From assembly GCA_015055735.1 (NCBI GenBank), contig SVHP01000003.1, positions 1 to 50,124 on the forward strand: a DNA stretch of 50,124 nt. Direction: 5' to 3'. A program made the position numbers and the translations under genes. Shown piece after piece: positions 31,775 to 40,624 of the stretch. Below the pieces are notes generated by a model. The model was not told the DNA's origin. It ran no database searches and saw nothing but the letters and a program-made list of their open reading frames with translations. Source of the DNA: Clostridiales bacterium (lineage in GTDB: Bacteria > Bacillota > Clostridia > Christensenellales > Borkfalkiaceae). Position 1 is the stretch's first letter, and the number at the start of each line of letters is the position of its first letter.

Positions 31775-32146
31775 TTATTTTGCTTGCTTTGATTTATAAT
31801 CTTCGATTGCTTTTTTAATAGCTTCTTCAGCAAGTACCGAGCAGTGAATTTTTTGAGATGGAAGACCACCTAAACACTCAACCACCTTTTTATTGGTCAC
31901 TTGAAGCGCTTCATCAACGGTCATACCGATAATCATATCGGTAGCAGTAGAACTCGTTGCGATAGCCGCTGCGCAACCGAACGTCTTAAATTTAGCGTCT
32001 AAAATAATATCGTTTTCAATCTTTAACGAGATTTGCATGATATCGCCACAGCTTGCATTACCGACCGTACCGACACCGCTTGCATTTTCTATTTCGCCTA
32101 CGTTTTTAGGGTTTTTGAACGCTTCCATAACCTTTTCGTTATACAT
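31775..32146 (-). CDS. iscU: Fe-S cluster scaffold IscU/NifU
   Basis: A 123-residue scaffold on which Fe-S clusters are assembled. The three cluster cysteines are Cys33 (NASCGD, with Asp35), Cys58 (FGCAAA) and Cys102 (KIHCSV). The ATG at 32146 has AAGGAG 9 bases upstream. A longer in-frame start at 32188 lies inside iscS and was rejected. It overlaps the end of iscS by 8 bases. This is the iscR-iscS-iscU layout used by many clostridia in place of the suf operon. Confidence 0.96.
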   Translation of the reverse strand: MYNEKVMEAFKNPKNVGEIENASGVGTVGNASCGDIMQISLKIENDIILDAKFKTFGCAAAIATSSTATDMIIGMTVDEALQVTNKKVVECLGGLPSQKIHCSVLAEEAIKKAIEDYKSKQAK

Positions 32147-33326
32147 ATTTAATATCTCCTTGTGCTTTGAATAATGGTGACATATCACGCAGTCTTTGTA
32201 CTGCCGATTTGATTGTTTCTACTGCATAATCGACTTCTTCCATAGTATTGTGTTTGCCGAAAGAAAATCTGATTGATCCGTGAGCGAGCGCTTCTTCTAA
32301 GCCTAACGCTAAAAGCACGTGCGACGGTTCTAGCGAACCCGATGAGCAAGCCGACCCTGAAGACACGCAAATTCCTGCTAGGTCAAGGCTGAATAAAATT
32401 GATTCGCCTTCAATAAACTCGAACGAGAAATCGGCGTTCGCAGGAAGCCTATTTTGTCTTGGCCCGTTAAGTTTAACAAACGGCACTTCGTTTAACACTC
32501 TATCGATAAAATGGTCACGAAGGCTACTAACGTACTCAAAGTTCTTGTCCAAATCTCTATTTGCAATCTTAAACGCTTCTCCAAAGCCCACGATTGCAGG
32601 GACGTTAGTCGTTCCACCACGCTTCATTCTTTCTTGGTGACCACCCGTTAAAATACTGCCTATCTTAACTCCGTTTCTAACGTACAACGCACCCACGCCC
32701 TTTGGCCCGTAAATTTTATGAGAACTCATACTCATTAAATCCACGCCCAACTCTTTAACGTCTAATTTTAGCACGCCTGCCGCTTGAACTGCATCGGTAA
32801 AGCAGTACGCACCCACCGAGTGAGCAATCTCTGCGATTTCCTTTATAGGCTCGATAGTTCCCACTTCGTTGTTTGCCATCATGCACCCTACCAAAATCGT
32901 GCCTTCACCAACTATGCTCTTTAAGTGTTGTAAATCGACAAAACCTTGGCTATCCACCTTCATATAGTCGATTTTAAAGCCTTCCTTTTCGAGCGCCTTT
33001 GCCGTCACTAACATAGCGGCGTGCTCGATAGGGCTGATTACTATGTGATTGCCCTTGTCTTTATGTGCATGCGCAATGCCACGTAATGCCCAGTTATCGC
33101 TTTCAGTTCCACCCGAAGTAAAATAAACTTCGCTTGGCTTTGCGTTTATAATGCTTGCTATTTCGTCCCTTGCTTCATCGACTGCTTTTGCCGACTCTCT
33201 ACCAAACGCATGTTGGCTGTTCGGATTACCGAAAACGTCGGTAAAGTAAGGTATCATTTTTTGTAATGCTTCTTGGCACACGGGCGTGGTCGCCGCATGG
33301 TCAAAATATATCGCTTTCTTTTCCAT
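32139..33326 (-). CDS. iscS: Cysteine desulfurase IscS/NifS
   Basis: A 395-residue PLP enzyme that delivers sulfur from cysteine to IscU. It has IYFDHAATTP, GTESDNWALRG, EHAAM, the Schiff-base lysine in SSHKIYGPKG, and the catalytic Cys loop SSGSACSSGS. It follows iscR by 16 bases and is in the same transcript. Confidence 0.97.
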   Translation of the reverse strand: MEKKAIYFDHAATTPVCQEALQKMIPYFTDVFGNPNSQHAFGRESAKAVDEARDEIASIINAKPSEVYFTSGGTESDNWALRGIAHAHKDKGNHIVISPIEHAAMLVTAKALEKEGFKIDYMKVDSQGFVDLQHLKSIVGEGTILVGCMMANNEVGTIEPIKEIAEIAHSVGAYCFTDAVQAAGVLKLDVKELGVDLMSMSSHKIYGPKGVGALYVRNGVKIGSILTGGHQERMKRGGTTNVPAIVGFGEAFKIANRDLDKNFEYVSSLRDHFIDRVLNEVPFVKLNGPRQNRLPANADFSFEFIEGESILFSLDLAGICVSSGSACSSGSLEPSHVLLALGLEEALAHGSIRFSFGKHNTMEEVDYAVETIKSAVQRLRDMSPLFKAQGDIKYV

Positions 33327-33342
33327 ATTAACCGTCCTTCAC

Positions 33343-33744
33343 TTAGTGCAACTGACCTAAAATCATTTGTTCTAAACTCATTGAATCCAAAATCTCGTTT
33401 ATTCCTGTGTAAAGTTTTTTCCACACGTCACTCGTTGGACAACATTTACACTTCCCTTTCTCTTTAACGCACTCGATTATTTCCATATCGTCCTCTAGCG
33501 CCCTTACAATTTCGCCGATAGTAATATCTTTAGGCGCTCTTGCAAGCGTATATCCACCGTTTGCGCCACGAGTTGCCACGACTATATCCCTGTTAGATAA
33601 CATTCGCATAATCTTTTCTATATATTTGCCCGATACTGCAATTTGCTTTTCTAATAGGCTTGCGCTAACTAGATTGTCGGGATAATTAACGGCTAATATA
33701 TGGCACGCCATAAGCCCGTAATGCGTTTTTGAAGATAGTTTCAT
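33343..33744 (-). CDS. iscR: Rrf2-family regulator IscR
   Basis: A 133-residue winged-helix repressor. It has the Rrf2 start MKLSSKTHYGLMACHILA, wing RGANGGYTLAR, and Cys-rich loop ECVKEKGKCKCCP, where cysteines can carry a 2Fe-2S cluster. It heads the isc operon, and an inverted repeat lies between the promoter and its start. By analogy with IscR, apo- or holo-protein would adjust Fe-S synthesis to demand; CymR-like cysteine sensing is an alternative within the family. Confidence 0.9.
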   Translation of the reverse strand: MKLSSKTHYGLMACHILAVNYPDNLVSASLLEKQIAVSGKYIEKIMRMLSNRDIVVATRGANGGYTLARAPKDITIGEIVRALEDDMEIIECVKEKGKCKCCPTSDVWKKLYTGINEILDSMSLEQMILGQLH

Positions 33745-33759
33745 TTTTTTCCTTTCCTA

Positions 33760-33815
33760 ATTGCAACCAATTTAGTTGCAATTAGTATTATATAACCTAT
33801 TATGCTACTTGTCAA
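33760..33815 (-). promoter_or_regulatory. isc promoter and palindromic operator
   Basis: TTGACA (33810-33815), 17 bp, TATAAT (33787-33792) on the minus strand. ATTGCAAC (33760-33767) and GTTGCAAT (33775-33782) form a perfect inverted repeat with a 7-bp centre over the transcription start, the likely IscR site. Confidence 0.88.
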
Positions 33816-33913
33816 ATAAAATAAACGCCCAAAAGCGATATTTTTCGTGCTTTCGGGCATATTTATTTTTTTGATAATTTTGAACACCGTTTAGGTGCTA
33901 ACTTAAGAAAGGT

Positions 33914-34615
33914 CTAGTTGATAAATTCTTTTTTATTGGTTAAATTGAAGTATTTTTTAGTGTCTATCGGTCTAGCGTTTCCGTATAGAATAGAAGTTAG
34001 TTTTAGATTTTCGCTTTCCAAAACGGCTATTCTTTCTTTTAAGAAAGCGTTTTCCTTACGAATTTTGCTGGAAATTTTTAAAACTAGGTTATCGATTTCG
34101 TTTTTAAGTTTATCGAACTGCTGGCTAGACACAATGCTAGTATTTGGCTTTGCAATAATATCCATTGATATTTCTTGACCTTGCTCTTTAACTTCGGATA
34201 CTATTTCCGATATAAGTTGTGGCTTGTTTTTTAGGGCGTTTCTATATTTGTTTTGATATCTTAATGCTAATTTTGCATCGCCGTTAGCGAGTATCATTAT
34301 TTGGCTTCTGACCGACTTGCCGTTTTTCTTTGCGATAAGTATTTGTTTTATTAGTTGCCTTTCTTGGTCGTTGTCAAACTGAATAATCGGGCTGACTTTT
34401 AGAACGTTTCCGTCCAAATACTTTTGACAAAAGTCTTTATCGTTTGCGCTTTTCTTTGCCAAAGCATAATATAAATTTCTAACCGTTCCCTTTGCCTTGC
34501 CGTTGGTTAGACTATACTCGTTAAAGACGTCGGTTAAAGATTTTGCGCCCCTGTTTTTAATTAGTTGAGCTAAGCCTATCACGTCCTTTTCCTTAAATCC
34601 ATACATTTTCTCCAT
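33914..34615 (-). CDS. Conserved clostridial-type protein with DNA-binding-like N-terminus and coiled coil
   Basis: 233 residues, family not named with certainty. Residues 1-90 are helical and basic (GFKEKDVIGLAQLIKNRG, then GTVRNLYYALAKKSANDKDF). Residues 95-140 contain NGKSVRSQIMILANGDAKLA, which has helix-turn-helix character. Residues 165-215 form a coiled coil with Leu/Ile heptads (KNEIDNLVLKISSKIRKENA). A role as a transcription regulator is plausible but unproven. AAGGAG precedes the ATG. It is divergent from the 320-residue gene with 78 bases between. Confidence 0.65.
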   Translation of the reverse strand: MEKMYGFKEKDVIGLAQLIKNRGAKSLTDVFNEYSLTNGKAKGTVRNLYYALAKKSANDKDFCQKYLDGNVLKVSPIIQFDNDQERQLIKQILIAKKNGKSVRSQIMILANGDAKLALRYQNKYRNALKNKPQLISEIVSEVKEQGQEISMDIIAKPNTSIVSSQQFDKLKNEIDNLVLKISSKIRKENAFLKERIAVLESENLKLTSILYGNARPIDTKKYFNLTNKKEFIN

Positions 34616-34693
34616 AATGCGCTCCTTGTAACTCTTAAATTTGATACTACTTTTATTGACATAAAAAATAAGAATTATACATACATTTTAATA

Positions 34694-35656
34694 ATGTATT
34701 ATTATTTTTCAGCCGACTATTTATCGGCAATAAAAATTAACGGCATTTTTAAGCGCAAATTAACTAAAGGACAACAGCCTTTTATTTTAACAGACAAGGA
34801 CTTAGACTCTCTAAATCAAATTTTTGTTGAACTTTGCCCCTTGAACGGGGACGAATACCCTATAAGCTTTATGCTGGACAATGAGTTTTTATCTAATCCT
34901 CCAAAGTCGATAATAGTAGTAGACCTTAAAGGTGGATATTTTATAAAATTTCTAAACCTTTCTCGCCTTGCCCCTTTTAGCGTTATCGCTCAGCATAAAC
35001 TGCCCTATGCTATTGTCACCGTTTTTAAGGAAAACGGGCTTAAAATCTCAATCGAAACGCCTAACGATTTTTACGCTGAAAATTTGAATTTCGATTGTCA
35101 TGATGCGAAGATTATGGACTTTACGCTAAACGGCAATCAACTAATAGCAATACATTTTAAGGGGGATATAAATAGTTGCCACTGTTATTGCTTAAGCGAT
35201 AAAATAACAAAGGTATTTTGTCAAGAAGTGCAAAGTTTTTGCACTGATAACGGCTTTTCGACCACTCAAGTTTTTGAAGATATTCGTGGGCATAAGGTCG
35301 TTTGCGATTGGCTTTTTGACGACCGAACGATGAAAATAGCAAATAGAAAAATATCTTACGACAAAGATGTTTCAATAGAAAACCTATCCGATAAGATTAT
35401 CGGGTATGCATTTTTGGAAGAGTTTTTAGTGGGTGGAGAAATTAAAGAATTTTTATGTAAGTCGATGCAAGATAACGCACGCTATTTGAAAGATTATTTT
35501 TTAGAATATATTGGCGTTTTCCCACCGCCTTGGTTTAGAGATGCTAATGAAATTGCGCTACTTTATAAGAAAAGTCAAAATACTTATTACTTAAATTATT
35601 ATCAATTTGAAATAGAAAACAAAAAAATTAAAAATATAAAGCGGTCAAAAAATTGA
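34694..35656 (+). CDS. Protein of unknown function, 320 residues
   Basis: No recognised domain. There is no signal peptide or membrane helix, and the composition suggests a globular beta-rich cytoplasmic protein (FILTDKDLDSLNQIFVELCP, SIIVVDLKGGYFIKFLNLSR). Three cysteines cluster at about residue 163 (SCHCYCL). No ribosome site precedes the ATG. Upstream, GACATAAA (34658-34665), 14 bp and CATACATT (34680-34687) resemble a sigma-E promoter whose start would fall at the ATG, giving a leaderless message. That reading would make this a sporulation gene, with low certainty. Confidence 0.6.
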   Translation: MYYYFSADYLSAIKINGIFKRKLTKGQQPFILTDKDLDSLNQIFVELCPLNGDEYPISFMLDNEFLSNPPKSIIVVDLKGGYFIKFLNLSRLAPFSVIAQHKLPYAIVTVFKENGLKISIETPNDFYAENLNFDCHDAKIMDFTLNGNQLIAIHFKGDINSCHCYCLSDKITKVFCQEVQSFCTDNGFSTTQVFEDIRGHKVVCDWLFDDRTMKIANRKISYDKDVSIENLSDKIIGYAFLEEFLVGGEIKEFLCKSMQDNARYLKDYFLEYIGVFPPPWFRDANEIALLYKKSQNTYYLNYYQFEIENKKIKNIKRSKN

Positions 35657-35666
35657 CCGCTTTTTT
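35641..35666 (+). terminator. Terminator of the 320-residue gene
   Basis: GCGGTCAA (35641-35648), AAAA, TTGACCGC (35653-35660), then TTTTTT. The left stem is inside the last codons of the gene. Confidence 0.9.
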
Positions 35667-35721
35667 ATACTTGTTTAATAAGTAATTACTAAAACTCAGT
35701 TGAATTTAGAATAAAGTCTTA

Positions 35722-36558
35722 TTATTTAACCATTTCAGCCTTAACGATTTTTGCTGCTAATTCGCCGTTTGGAGTAACAGGAACTTGAATTTCAGTCTTG
35801 TTAAAGCTTACGTATTGGTCGTCTTCTGCTTCAAATAAGTCTTCAATTTCGCTTTCATCAAAGTCAACGCTCTTTACACAGTGATAAGTTAAATTACCGT
35901 ATTCACCGGTGTAGTAAACAACGTAAGTTTCATAGTTATCAGCACTAGCAAAGATATTGGTTAATGCAGTGATTGTTTGGTTGTTAGCGTCATCAGCTAA
36001 ATCGTATTGAGCGAAAATACAGAAATAATCGTTATATGAATCTATTGCTTGGGTTGGGATAAACCAAGTTGCTGAGCCTGATTCCATACCTGCACGACCG
36101 GTGTAGCTGTCGTCTTGAGCATACCAACTTCTCCAAAGACCAATCGTACCTTTCTTAGCCGATAACGGAGAGCCACCTTCAGTCTTTTGACCACCGTAAG
36201 TAAATTCACCTTCAACCGTTGGCATTTCAGCGTTCTTAACTAAAGAGTTGTTTTCAAACTTGTAGTCGCCGATCATGATTTGGTTAGAATAGTTCTTTAA
36301 TTTATAGAATACAGTGCCGTCATAATATTTGTCGTTTACGTAAGAAACGATATTGTTAACGGTATCTTCAGCTAAATGACCGTAAAGGTCGATGTTCATA
36401 GTATATTCTACTTGATCGTCGTTAGCGTAGTCGTAAACTTCAACCGTTAATTTTAATTTTTGAATATTTGCCGTTGAACAAGCCGTTAAACCTAAAGTAC
36501 AAGCAAAGGTCATTAGAGTAGCAACGCCAAAAGTTAATACCTTTTTCAATAATTTCAT
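35722..36558 (-). CDS. Divergent cyclophilin-type lipoprotein
   Basis: 278 residues. Lipobox GLTAC at about Cys27, then a cyclophilin-like domain (about 35-215): MNIDLYGHLAEDTVNNIVSY, DGTVFYKLKNYSNQIMIGDY, SPLSAKKGTIGLWR, SATWFIPTQA, YFCIFAQYD. In active cyclophilins the second segment reads FHRV...F-IQGGD; here the catalytic Arg position is replaced (FYKL), so prolyl isomerase activity is doubtful. The C-terminal 60 residues are an acidic segment plus a strand. It may be an extracytoplasmic chaperone or binding protein. GGAG precedes the ATG. Confidence 0.78.
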   Translation of the reverse strand: MKLLKKVLTFGVATLMTFACTLGLTACSTANIQKLKLTVEVYDYANDDQVEYTMNIDLYGHLAEDTVNNIVSYVNDKYYDGTVFYKLKNYSNQIMIGDYKFENNSLVKNAEMPTVEGEFTYGGQKTEGGSPLSAKKGTIGLWRSWYAQDDSYTGRAGMESGSATWFIPTQAIDSYNDYFCIFAQYDLADDANNQTITALTNIFASADNYETYVVYYTGEYGNLTYHCVKSVDFDESEIEDLFEAEDDQYVSFNKTEIQVPVTPNGELAAKIVKAEMVK

Positions 36559-36593
36559 AATATATCTCCAAAATAAAATTTCATTACCTTACT

Positions 36594-36622
36594 ATTTTAC
36601 TAATTTTTCATATAATTGTCAA
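36594..36622 (-). promoter_or_regulatory. Promoter of the cyclophilin-like gene
   Basis: TTGACA (36617-36622), 17 bp, TAAAAT (36594-36599) on the minus strand. The remaining interval to 36795 is AT-rich; AAAACCTTC near 36743 can pair with GAAGGTTTT near 36780 across a 26-base loop, with no further feature seen. Confidence 0.8.
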
Positions 36623-36798
36623 TAAAAGTTTAGCATTTCCCCCACATAAAACTATAATTTATAAAAATTTTAGTCAAAATTTATTACTCTCGTAATTTTT
36701 CCGTCAAAAATCAGTTGGAGTTTATACGCGCATAATTTTAGAAAAACCTTCGAAGTAATAAATAATTAGTTTTAAAGAAGAAGGTTTTATAAAAAAGT

Positions 36799-36824
36799 AA
36801 GAGCGTGTGAATACACACGCTCTT
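36799..36824 (-). terminator. Terminator after rplL
   Basis: AAGAGCGTGTG (36799-36809), AATA, CACACGCTCTT (36814-36824), then ACTTTTTT on the minus strand. It ends the ribosomal operon before any rpoB. Confidence 0.85.
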
Positions 36825-36864
36825 AAACTCTTTTTTTGATTTGACTTTTTGTTTAGAATAGAAA

Positions 36865-37236
36865 TTATTCAGCAACAACAGTACAGCCAACTTCCTTGAA
36901 TCTAGCGATGATCTTGTCAGCTTCTTCTTTAGTAGCGCTTTCTTTGATAACGCCCTTAGCTTCAACAAGAGCTTTAGCTTCGCCAAGACCTAAAGAAGTG
37001 AATTCTCTAACAGCCTTGATAACGTCGATTTTCTTGTCGCCGATTTCTTTGATAGAAACTTTGAATTCAGTCTTTTCTTCAACTGGTGCAGCAGCTGCAG
37101 CAGCTGGAGCAGCAGCAACTGCTACTGGAGCAGCAGCGCTAACGCCAAATTCTTCTTCTAAAGCCTTAACTAATTCGTTAAGTTCTAATACTGTCATACC
37201 TTTAACTTCTTCTAACATTTTTTGAATGTCTGCCAT
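36865..37236 (-). CDS. rplL: 50S ribosomal protein L7/L12
   Basis: 123 residues. An N-terminal dimerisation helix ([20 protein letters not shown]), an Ala/Pro hinge (about 38-52) and the C-terminal factor-binding domain ([20 protein letters not shown]). The ATG at 37236 has GGAGG 7 bases upstream; an in-frame start five codons earlier lies over the ribosome site and was rejected. It follows L10 as usual, but the next gene is a cyclophilin-like lipoprotein, not rpoB. Confidence 0.98.
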   Translation of the reverse strand: MADIQKMLEEVKGMTVLELNELVKALEEEFGVSAAAPVAVAAAPAAAAAAPVEEKTEFKVSIKEIGDKKIDVIKAVREFTSLGLGEAKALVEAKGVIKESATKEEADKIIARFKEVGCTVVAE

Positions 37237-37322
37237 TTTTTTATCCTCCATTAAATCCTTAATTATATTTTTTTTAGATTTTTAATTTTAATTTTTTTAT
37301 TTTTAGATATTAGTTTGCCCTA

Positions 37323-37847
37323 TTATTGAGCCTTTTGTTCAGCGATTGCATTAAGCGCAACAACCAAACCACGTGGCATTGCAGTAAGCACACCAACGAA
37401 ATTTGTAAGTGGTGCTTGCATTGAGCCAAGCATTTTTGCAATAAGTTCTTCTTTTGATGGCATTGCTGCGAGAGCATTAACACCATTAACGTCAACCTTA
37501 CCGCCATCGACATAAGCGCACTTAACAGTGACTTTGTCTTGATATTTTTTAGCTGCTTCAACGATAACTTTTGATGCTGCAGTTTCATCTGCGCCGAAAG
37601 CAACAGAAGTTGGACCGTTTAAATCTGCATCGAAATCAGTGATTCCTAAATCGTTAAAAGCACGACGAATTAAAGTATTTTTCAAAACTTTATATTCAAC
37701 GTTGTTCTTTCTGAATTCTCTACGAAGTTCAGTATCTTGAGCAACGGTTAAACCGTTAAACTTAACGAAAACAACTGATTTAGCATTTTGAATTTTTTCT
37801 TTAATTTCTTCTACAACTACTTTTTTTGCTTCAAAATTTGCCGACAT
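37323..37847 (-). CDS. rplJ: 50S ribosomal protein L10
   Basis: 174 residues. It forms the stalk base holding L7/L12 dimers and represses its own mRNA. Characteristic parts are KSVVFVKFNGLTVAQDTELR, NVEYKVLKNTLIRRA and the C-terminal L12-binding helix (NFVGVLTAMPRGLVVALNAI). GGAGG precedes the ATG. The gene has its own promoter and leader downstream of rplA. Confidence 0.98.
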   Translation of the reverse strand: MSANFEAKKVVVEEIKEKIQNAKSVVFVKFNGLTVAQDTELRREFRKNNVEYKVLKNTLIRRAFNDLGITDFDADLNGPTSVAFGADETAASKVIVEAAKKYQDKVTVKCAYVDGGKVDVNGVNALAAMPSKEELIAKMLGSMQAPLTNFVGVLTAMPRGLVVALNAIAEQKAQ

Positions 37848-38003
37848 TTAATCGATACCTCCTTATTTTAATGAAAAAGCCCTTATATCCGAAACGAATA
37901 TAAGGGCATAAAATTAGCCTTAAAAATATTCGCCTCGGTTGGTCTGCCTAAAAAGTTTTAAGCAAGTTAACACCTACTGTCTTGGGCTATTTAATTTTTA
38001 CTT
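37848..38003 (-). promoter_or_regulatory. L10 leader (autoregulatory ribosomal leader)
   Basis: About 150 bases between the promoter and rplJ contain AAGACAGTAGGTG and GGCAGACCAACCGAGGCG, resembling conserved parts of the Firmicutes L10 leader. A perfect terminator, GCCCTTATAT (37879-37888) with ATATAAGGGC (37898-37907) and a T run, follows. Binding of L10-L12 to the leader is known to favour termination. Confidence 0.88.
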
Positions 38004-38007
38004 TGAA

Positions 38008-38036
38008 ATTATAACACTTTAATTTAGGCTTGTCAA
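38008..38036 (-). promoter_or_regulatory. rplJL promoter
   Basis: TTGACA (38031-38036), 17 bp, TATAAT (38008-38013) on the minus strand, immediately after the rplA stop. Confidence 0.9.
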
Positions 38037-38723
38037 CTAAATTTTAGCATTGATTTTTACGCCAGGGCCCATTGTGCTTGCAAGAGAAACGCTCTTAACG
38101 TATTGACCTTTTGCAGCTGCTGGTTTAGCCTTAACGATAGCTTCCATAAGCGCTTCATAGTTTTCTTTAAGTTTTTCAGCGCCGAAACTCTTCTTACCGA
38201 TTGCACAGTGAATGATAGCGTTTTTGTCAAGTCTGTATTCAACCTTACCTGCTTTGGTATCTTTGATTGCCTTAACAACGTCCATTGTTACAGTACCTGA
38301 TTTTGGGTTTGGCATTAAGCCCTTAGGACCTAAAACCTTACCGATACGACCAACTAAGCCCATCATGTCTGGGGTTGTGATAATTACGTCGTAATCGAAC
38401 CAGTTTTCAGTTTGAATCTTTTGAACCATTTCTTCAGCGCCGACAAAATCTGCACCAGCTTCTTTAGCTTGGTCAGCCTTTTCACCTTTAGCAAGAACTA
38501 ATACTCTTACGTTCTTACCAGTTCCGTTAGGAAGAACTAAAACGCCTCTAACTTGTTGGTCAGCTTGTTTAGGGTCAACGCCTAAACGAACGTGAAGTTC
38601 AACAGTTTCGTCAAATTTAGCCTTTGCTGTATCAAGAACTAACTTTATTGCTTCATCAGCTTCATAAAGCTTAGCGCTTTCAATAGTTTTAATGCTATCT
38701 ATATATTTTTTTCCGTGTTTCAT
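38037..38723 (-). CDS. rplA: 50S ribosomal protein L1
   Basis: 228 residues, full length. It has [40 protein letters not shown] and the RNA-contacting C-terminus ([17 protein letters not shown]). L1 forms the mobile stalk at the tRNA exit site and often represses the L11-L1 operon. It lies 57 bases after rplK. Confidence 0.98.
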   Translation of the reverse strand: MKHGKKYIDSIKTIESAKLYEADEAIKLVLDTAKAKFDETVELHVRLGVDPKQADQQVRGVLVLPNGTGKNVRVLVLAKGEKADQAKEAGADFVGAEEMVQKIQTENWFDYDVIITTPDMMGLVGRIGKVLGPKGLMPNPKSGTVTMDVVKAIKDTKAGKVEYRLDKNAIIHCAIGKKSFGAEKLKENYEALMEAIVKAKPAAAKGQYVKSVSLASTMGPGVKINAKI

Positions 38724-38780
38724 ATTTACTTTACCTCCTGTGGTACATTCGAGCGACCTTGCTCTCCCACCTTTACTTTA

Positions 38781-39206
38781 TTAATCTACGACTTCTACGC
38801 CCATACTTCTAGCAGTACCGCTGATCATGCTCATTGCACTTTCTAAGGTATTTGCATTTAAATCAGGCATCTTAAGTTTTGCTATTTCTTCAACTTGAGC
38901 CTTGGTTATCTTTGCAACCTTGTTCTTGTTTGGTGCTGCGCTCGCACTTTCGATACCACAAGCCTTCTTAATTAGAACAGGTGCTGGTGGCGTCTTTAAC
39001 ACGAACGTGAATGATCTGTCTTGATAAATGGTCATTACAACTGGGATTATCAAGCCTGCTTGGTCTTGTGTCTTTGCGTTGAATTCCTTAGTAAAGCCTG
39101 GAATATTGATACCGTGAGGACCTAAGGTTGAACCAACCGGTGGACCTGGTGTTGCTTTACCCGCAGGAAGTTGAAGTTTAACGATTGCCGTTACTTTCTT
39201 TGCCAT
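38781..39206 (-). CDS. rplK: 50S ribosomal protein L11
   Basis: 141 residues. The N-terminal Pro-rich domain ([19 protein letters not shown]) is the thiopeptide-binding region, and the C-terminal domain binds 23S rRNA ([13 protein letters not shown]). The ATG at 39206 has GGAGG upstream. An in-frame start five codons earlier lies in the ribosome site and was rejected. The 150 bases to nusG hold a small CGGC/GCCG hairpin and nothing else recognised. Confidence 0.98.
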   Translation of the reverse strand: MAKKVTAIVKLQLPAGKATPGPPVGSTLGPHGINIPGFTKEFNAKTQDQAGLIIPVVMTIYQDRSFTFVLKTPPAPVLIKKACGIESASAAPNKNKVAKITKAQVEEIAKLKMPDLNANTLESAMSMISGTARSMGVEVVD

Positions 39207-39353
39207 AATTGTTTCCTCCATTTGGTGGTATTATCGTCGTGCCAGTGTATAGATTTAACACAACTCCCACTTTATTACAACGGCTTTTGCCGATTGCATG
39301 CTTTTGTATTTTTGTATTTGTATATTATATAATGTTTATATTACCGAATAAAA

Positions 39354-39893
39354 TTATTCTTCGGTTTGAACGTTTACTTTCTTCACTTGAACGAAACCTA
39401 GTTCAACGTCGGTTTTTCTTCCGAACATTTCAACGTTAACCATAACCTTTTGGGTTGCGTCTATAATGCTAGTCACAACGCCACAGAAAGATTCTAGTGG
39501 ACCTGAAACCACTTGAACGGTGTCGCCTACTACGAAGTCGATTTCAACTGCTCTTTCTTCTAAGCCCATTCTTGCAACTTCTTCATCGGTTAAAGGAAGT
39601 GGTCTACCTTGTGGACCAACGAAACCCGTAACGCCCCTAGTGTTAGTCACTAGATACCAAATGTCGTTTGAATAGATCATTTTCAAGAAAACGTAGCAAG
39701 GGAATTTTTTTCTTTCAACGATTTTCTTTTTACCGTTAGCCTTTTCTTCTAAAGTTTCTTCGGTAGGAATCTTGATTTCAAAAATATTCTCTTGCAAGTT
39801 GTTGTTTTCAATCAACTTTTCAAGGCTATCTTTAACCATAGCCTCGTAACTAGAATAAGTATGGATTACGTACCATCTTGCTTGTTCTGCCAT
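39354..39893 (-). CDS. nusG: Transcription elongation factor NusG
   Basis: 179 residues. The NGN domain (about 5-115: RWYVIHTYSSYEAMVKDSL, PCYVFLKMIYSNDIWYLVTN, RGVTGFVG) binds the RNA polymerase clamp. The C-terminal KOW domain (about 125-175: DTVQVVSGPLESFCGVV) contacts Rho or S10. It lies 13 bases after secE in the standard order. Confidence 0.98.
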   Translation of the reverse strand: MAEQARWYVIHTYSSYEAMVKDSLEKLIENNNLQENIFEIKIPTEETLEEKANGKKKIVERKKFPCYVFLKMIYSNDIWYLVTNTRGVTGFVGPQGRPLPLTDEEVARMGLEERAVEIDFVVGDTVQVVSGPLESFCGVVTSIIDATQKVMVNVEMFGRKTDVELGFVQVKKVNVQTEE

Positions 39894-39906
39894 TATTCTA
39901 AACCTC

Positions 39907-40200
39907 TTAGCTCTTCCACGTTAAGCTCAATAATTCAAGTAGCCCTGCGTCGAAAGCAAAAATAACGATTAAGAAGATAACGACTACTGCTAGTACAACG
40001 CCCGTTTGTTTAACGACCTTGCCAAAAGTAGGCCAAGAAACTTTTTTCAATTCAGAAAAAATATCTTTCGCCTTTTCACCCATTCTCTTAAAGATACTTG
40101 GTTTTTTGTTTTTCTTCTTATCTTTTTTTACTTCTTTTTGTTTAACAGGCGCTTGCGCTTGTACGAAATCGCCCTTAACTTCGGTTTTGTCTTTCTTCAT
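39907..40200 (-). CDS. secE: Preprotein translocase subunit SecE
   Basis: 97 residues. A basic N-terminal extension of about 45 residues (KKDKKKNKKPSIFKRMG) precedes the conserved amphipathic helix (DIFSELKKVSWPTFGKVVKQ) and a single membrane helix (VVLAVVVIFLIVIFAF). SecE clamps SecY in the membrane. It lies between rpmG and nusG. Confidence 0.97.
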   Translation of the reverse strand: MKKDKTEVKGDFVQAQAPVKQKEVKKDKKKNKKPSIFKRMGEKAKDIFSELKKVSWPTFGKVVKQTGVVLAVVVIFLIVIFAFDAGLLELLSLTWKS

Positions 40201-40260
40201 GACTTCTACCCCTTCATTTTCTAGCCTTTTAAAATAGGCCGGTAAGCGAATATAAAATAA

Positions 40261-40425
40261 TTACTTCGCTTCTTTGTGAGCAGTATGCTTTTTGCAGAAT
40301 TTGCAGTATTTGTTCATTTCTAATCTTTCTGCATCGTTCTTCTTATTTTTGAACGTATCATAGTTTCTTTGCTTACATTCCGTGCAAGCTAGAGTTATCT
40401 TTTGTCTTGCGCCTTTTGCTGCCAT
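40261..40425 (-). CDS. rpmG: 50S ribosomal protein L33, zinc-binding form
   Basis: 54 residues with two CxxC pairs (ACTEC and YCKFC), so the zinc-containing (C+) paralogue. The ATG at 40425 follows GGAAGG; a frame opening seven codons earlier has no ribosome site. It is the first gene of the rpmG-secE-nusG transcript. Confidence 0.97.
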   Translation of the reverse strand: MAAKGARQKITLACTECKQRNYDTFKNKKNDAERLEMNKYCKFCKKHTAHKEAK

Positions 40426-40479
40426 AATGCACCTTCCGAACATCAAAAAATTAACACCCCGAATCCGAGATGCTAATTG

Positions 40480-40508
40480 ATTTTACCAAAATTATAAATA
40501 TATGTCAA
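40480..40508 (-). promoter_or_regulatory. rpmG-secE-nusG promoter
   Basis: TTGACA (40503-40508), 17 bp, TAAAAT (40480-40485) on the minus strand. Confidence 0.85.
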
Positions 40509-40624
40509 GTTTTTTTGCGGTTTTTTTAAACTTTTTAAATATTTTACCCCATTTTTTAACCGTTTGTCTATATTTTGACAGTATTCTAATTTTTGGCACT
40601 ATATATTGATTTGTTTTTTATCTA

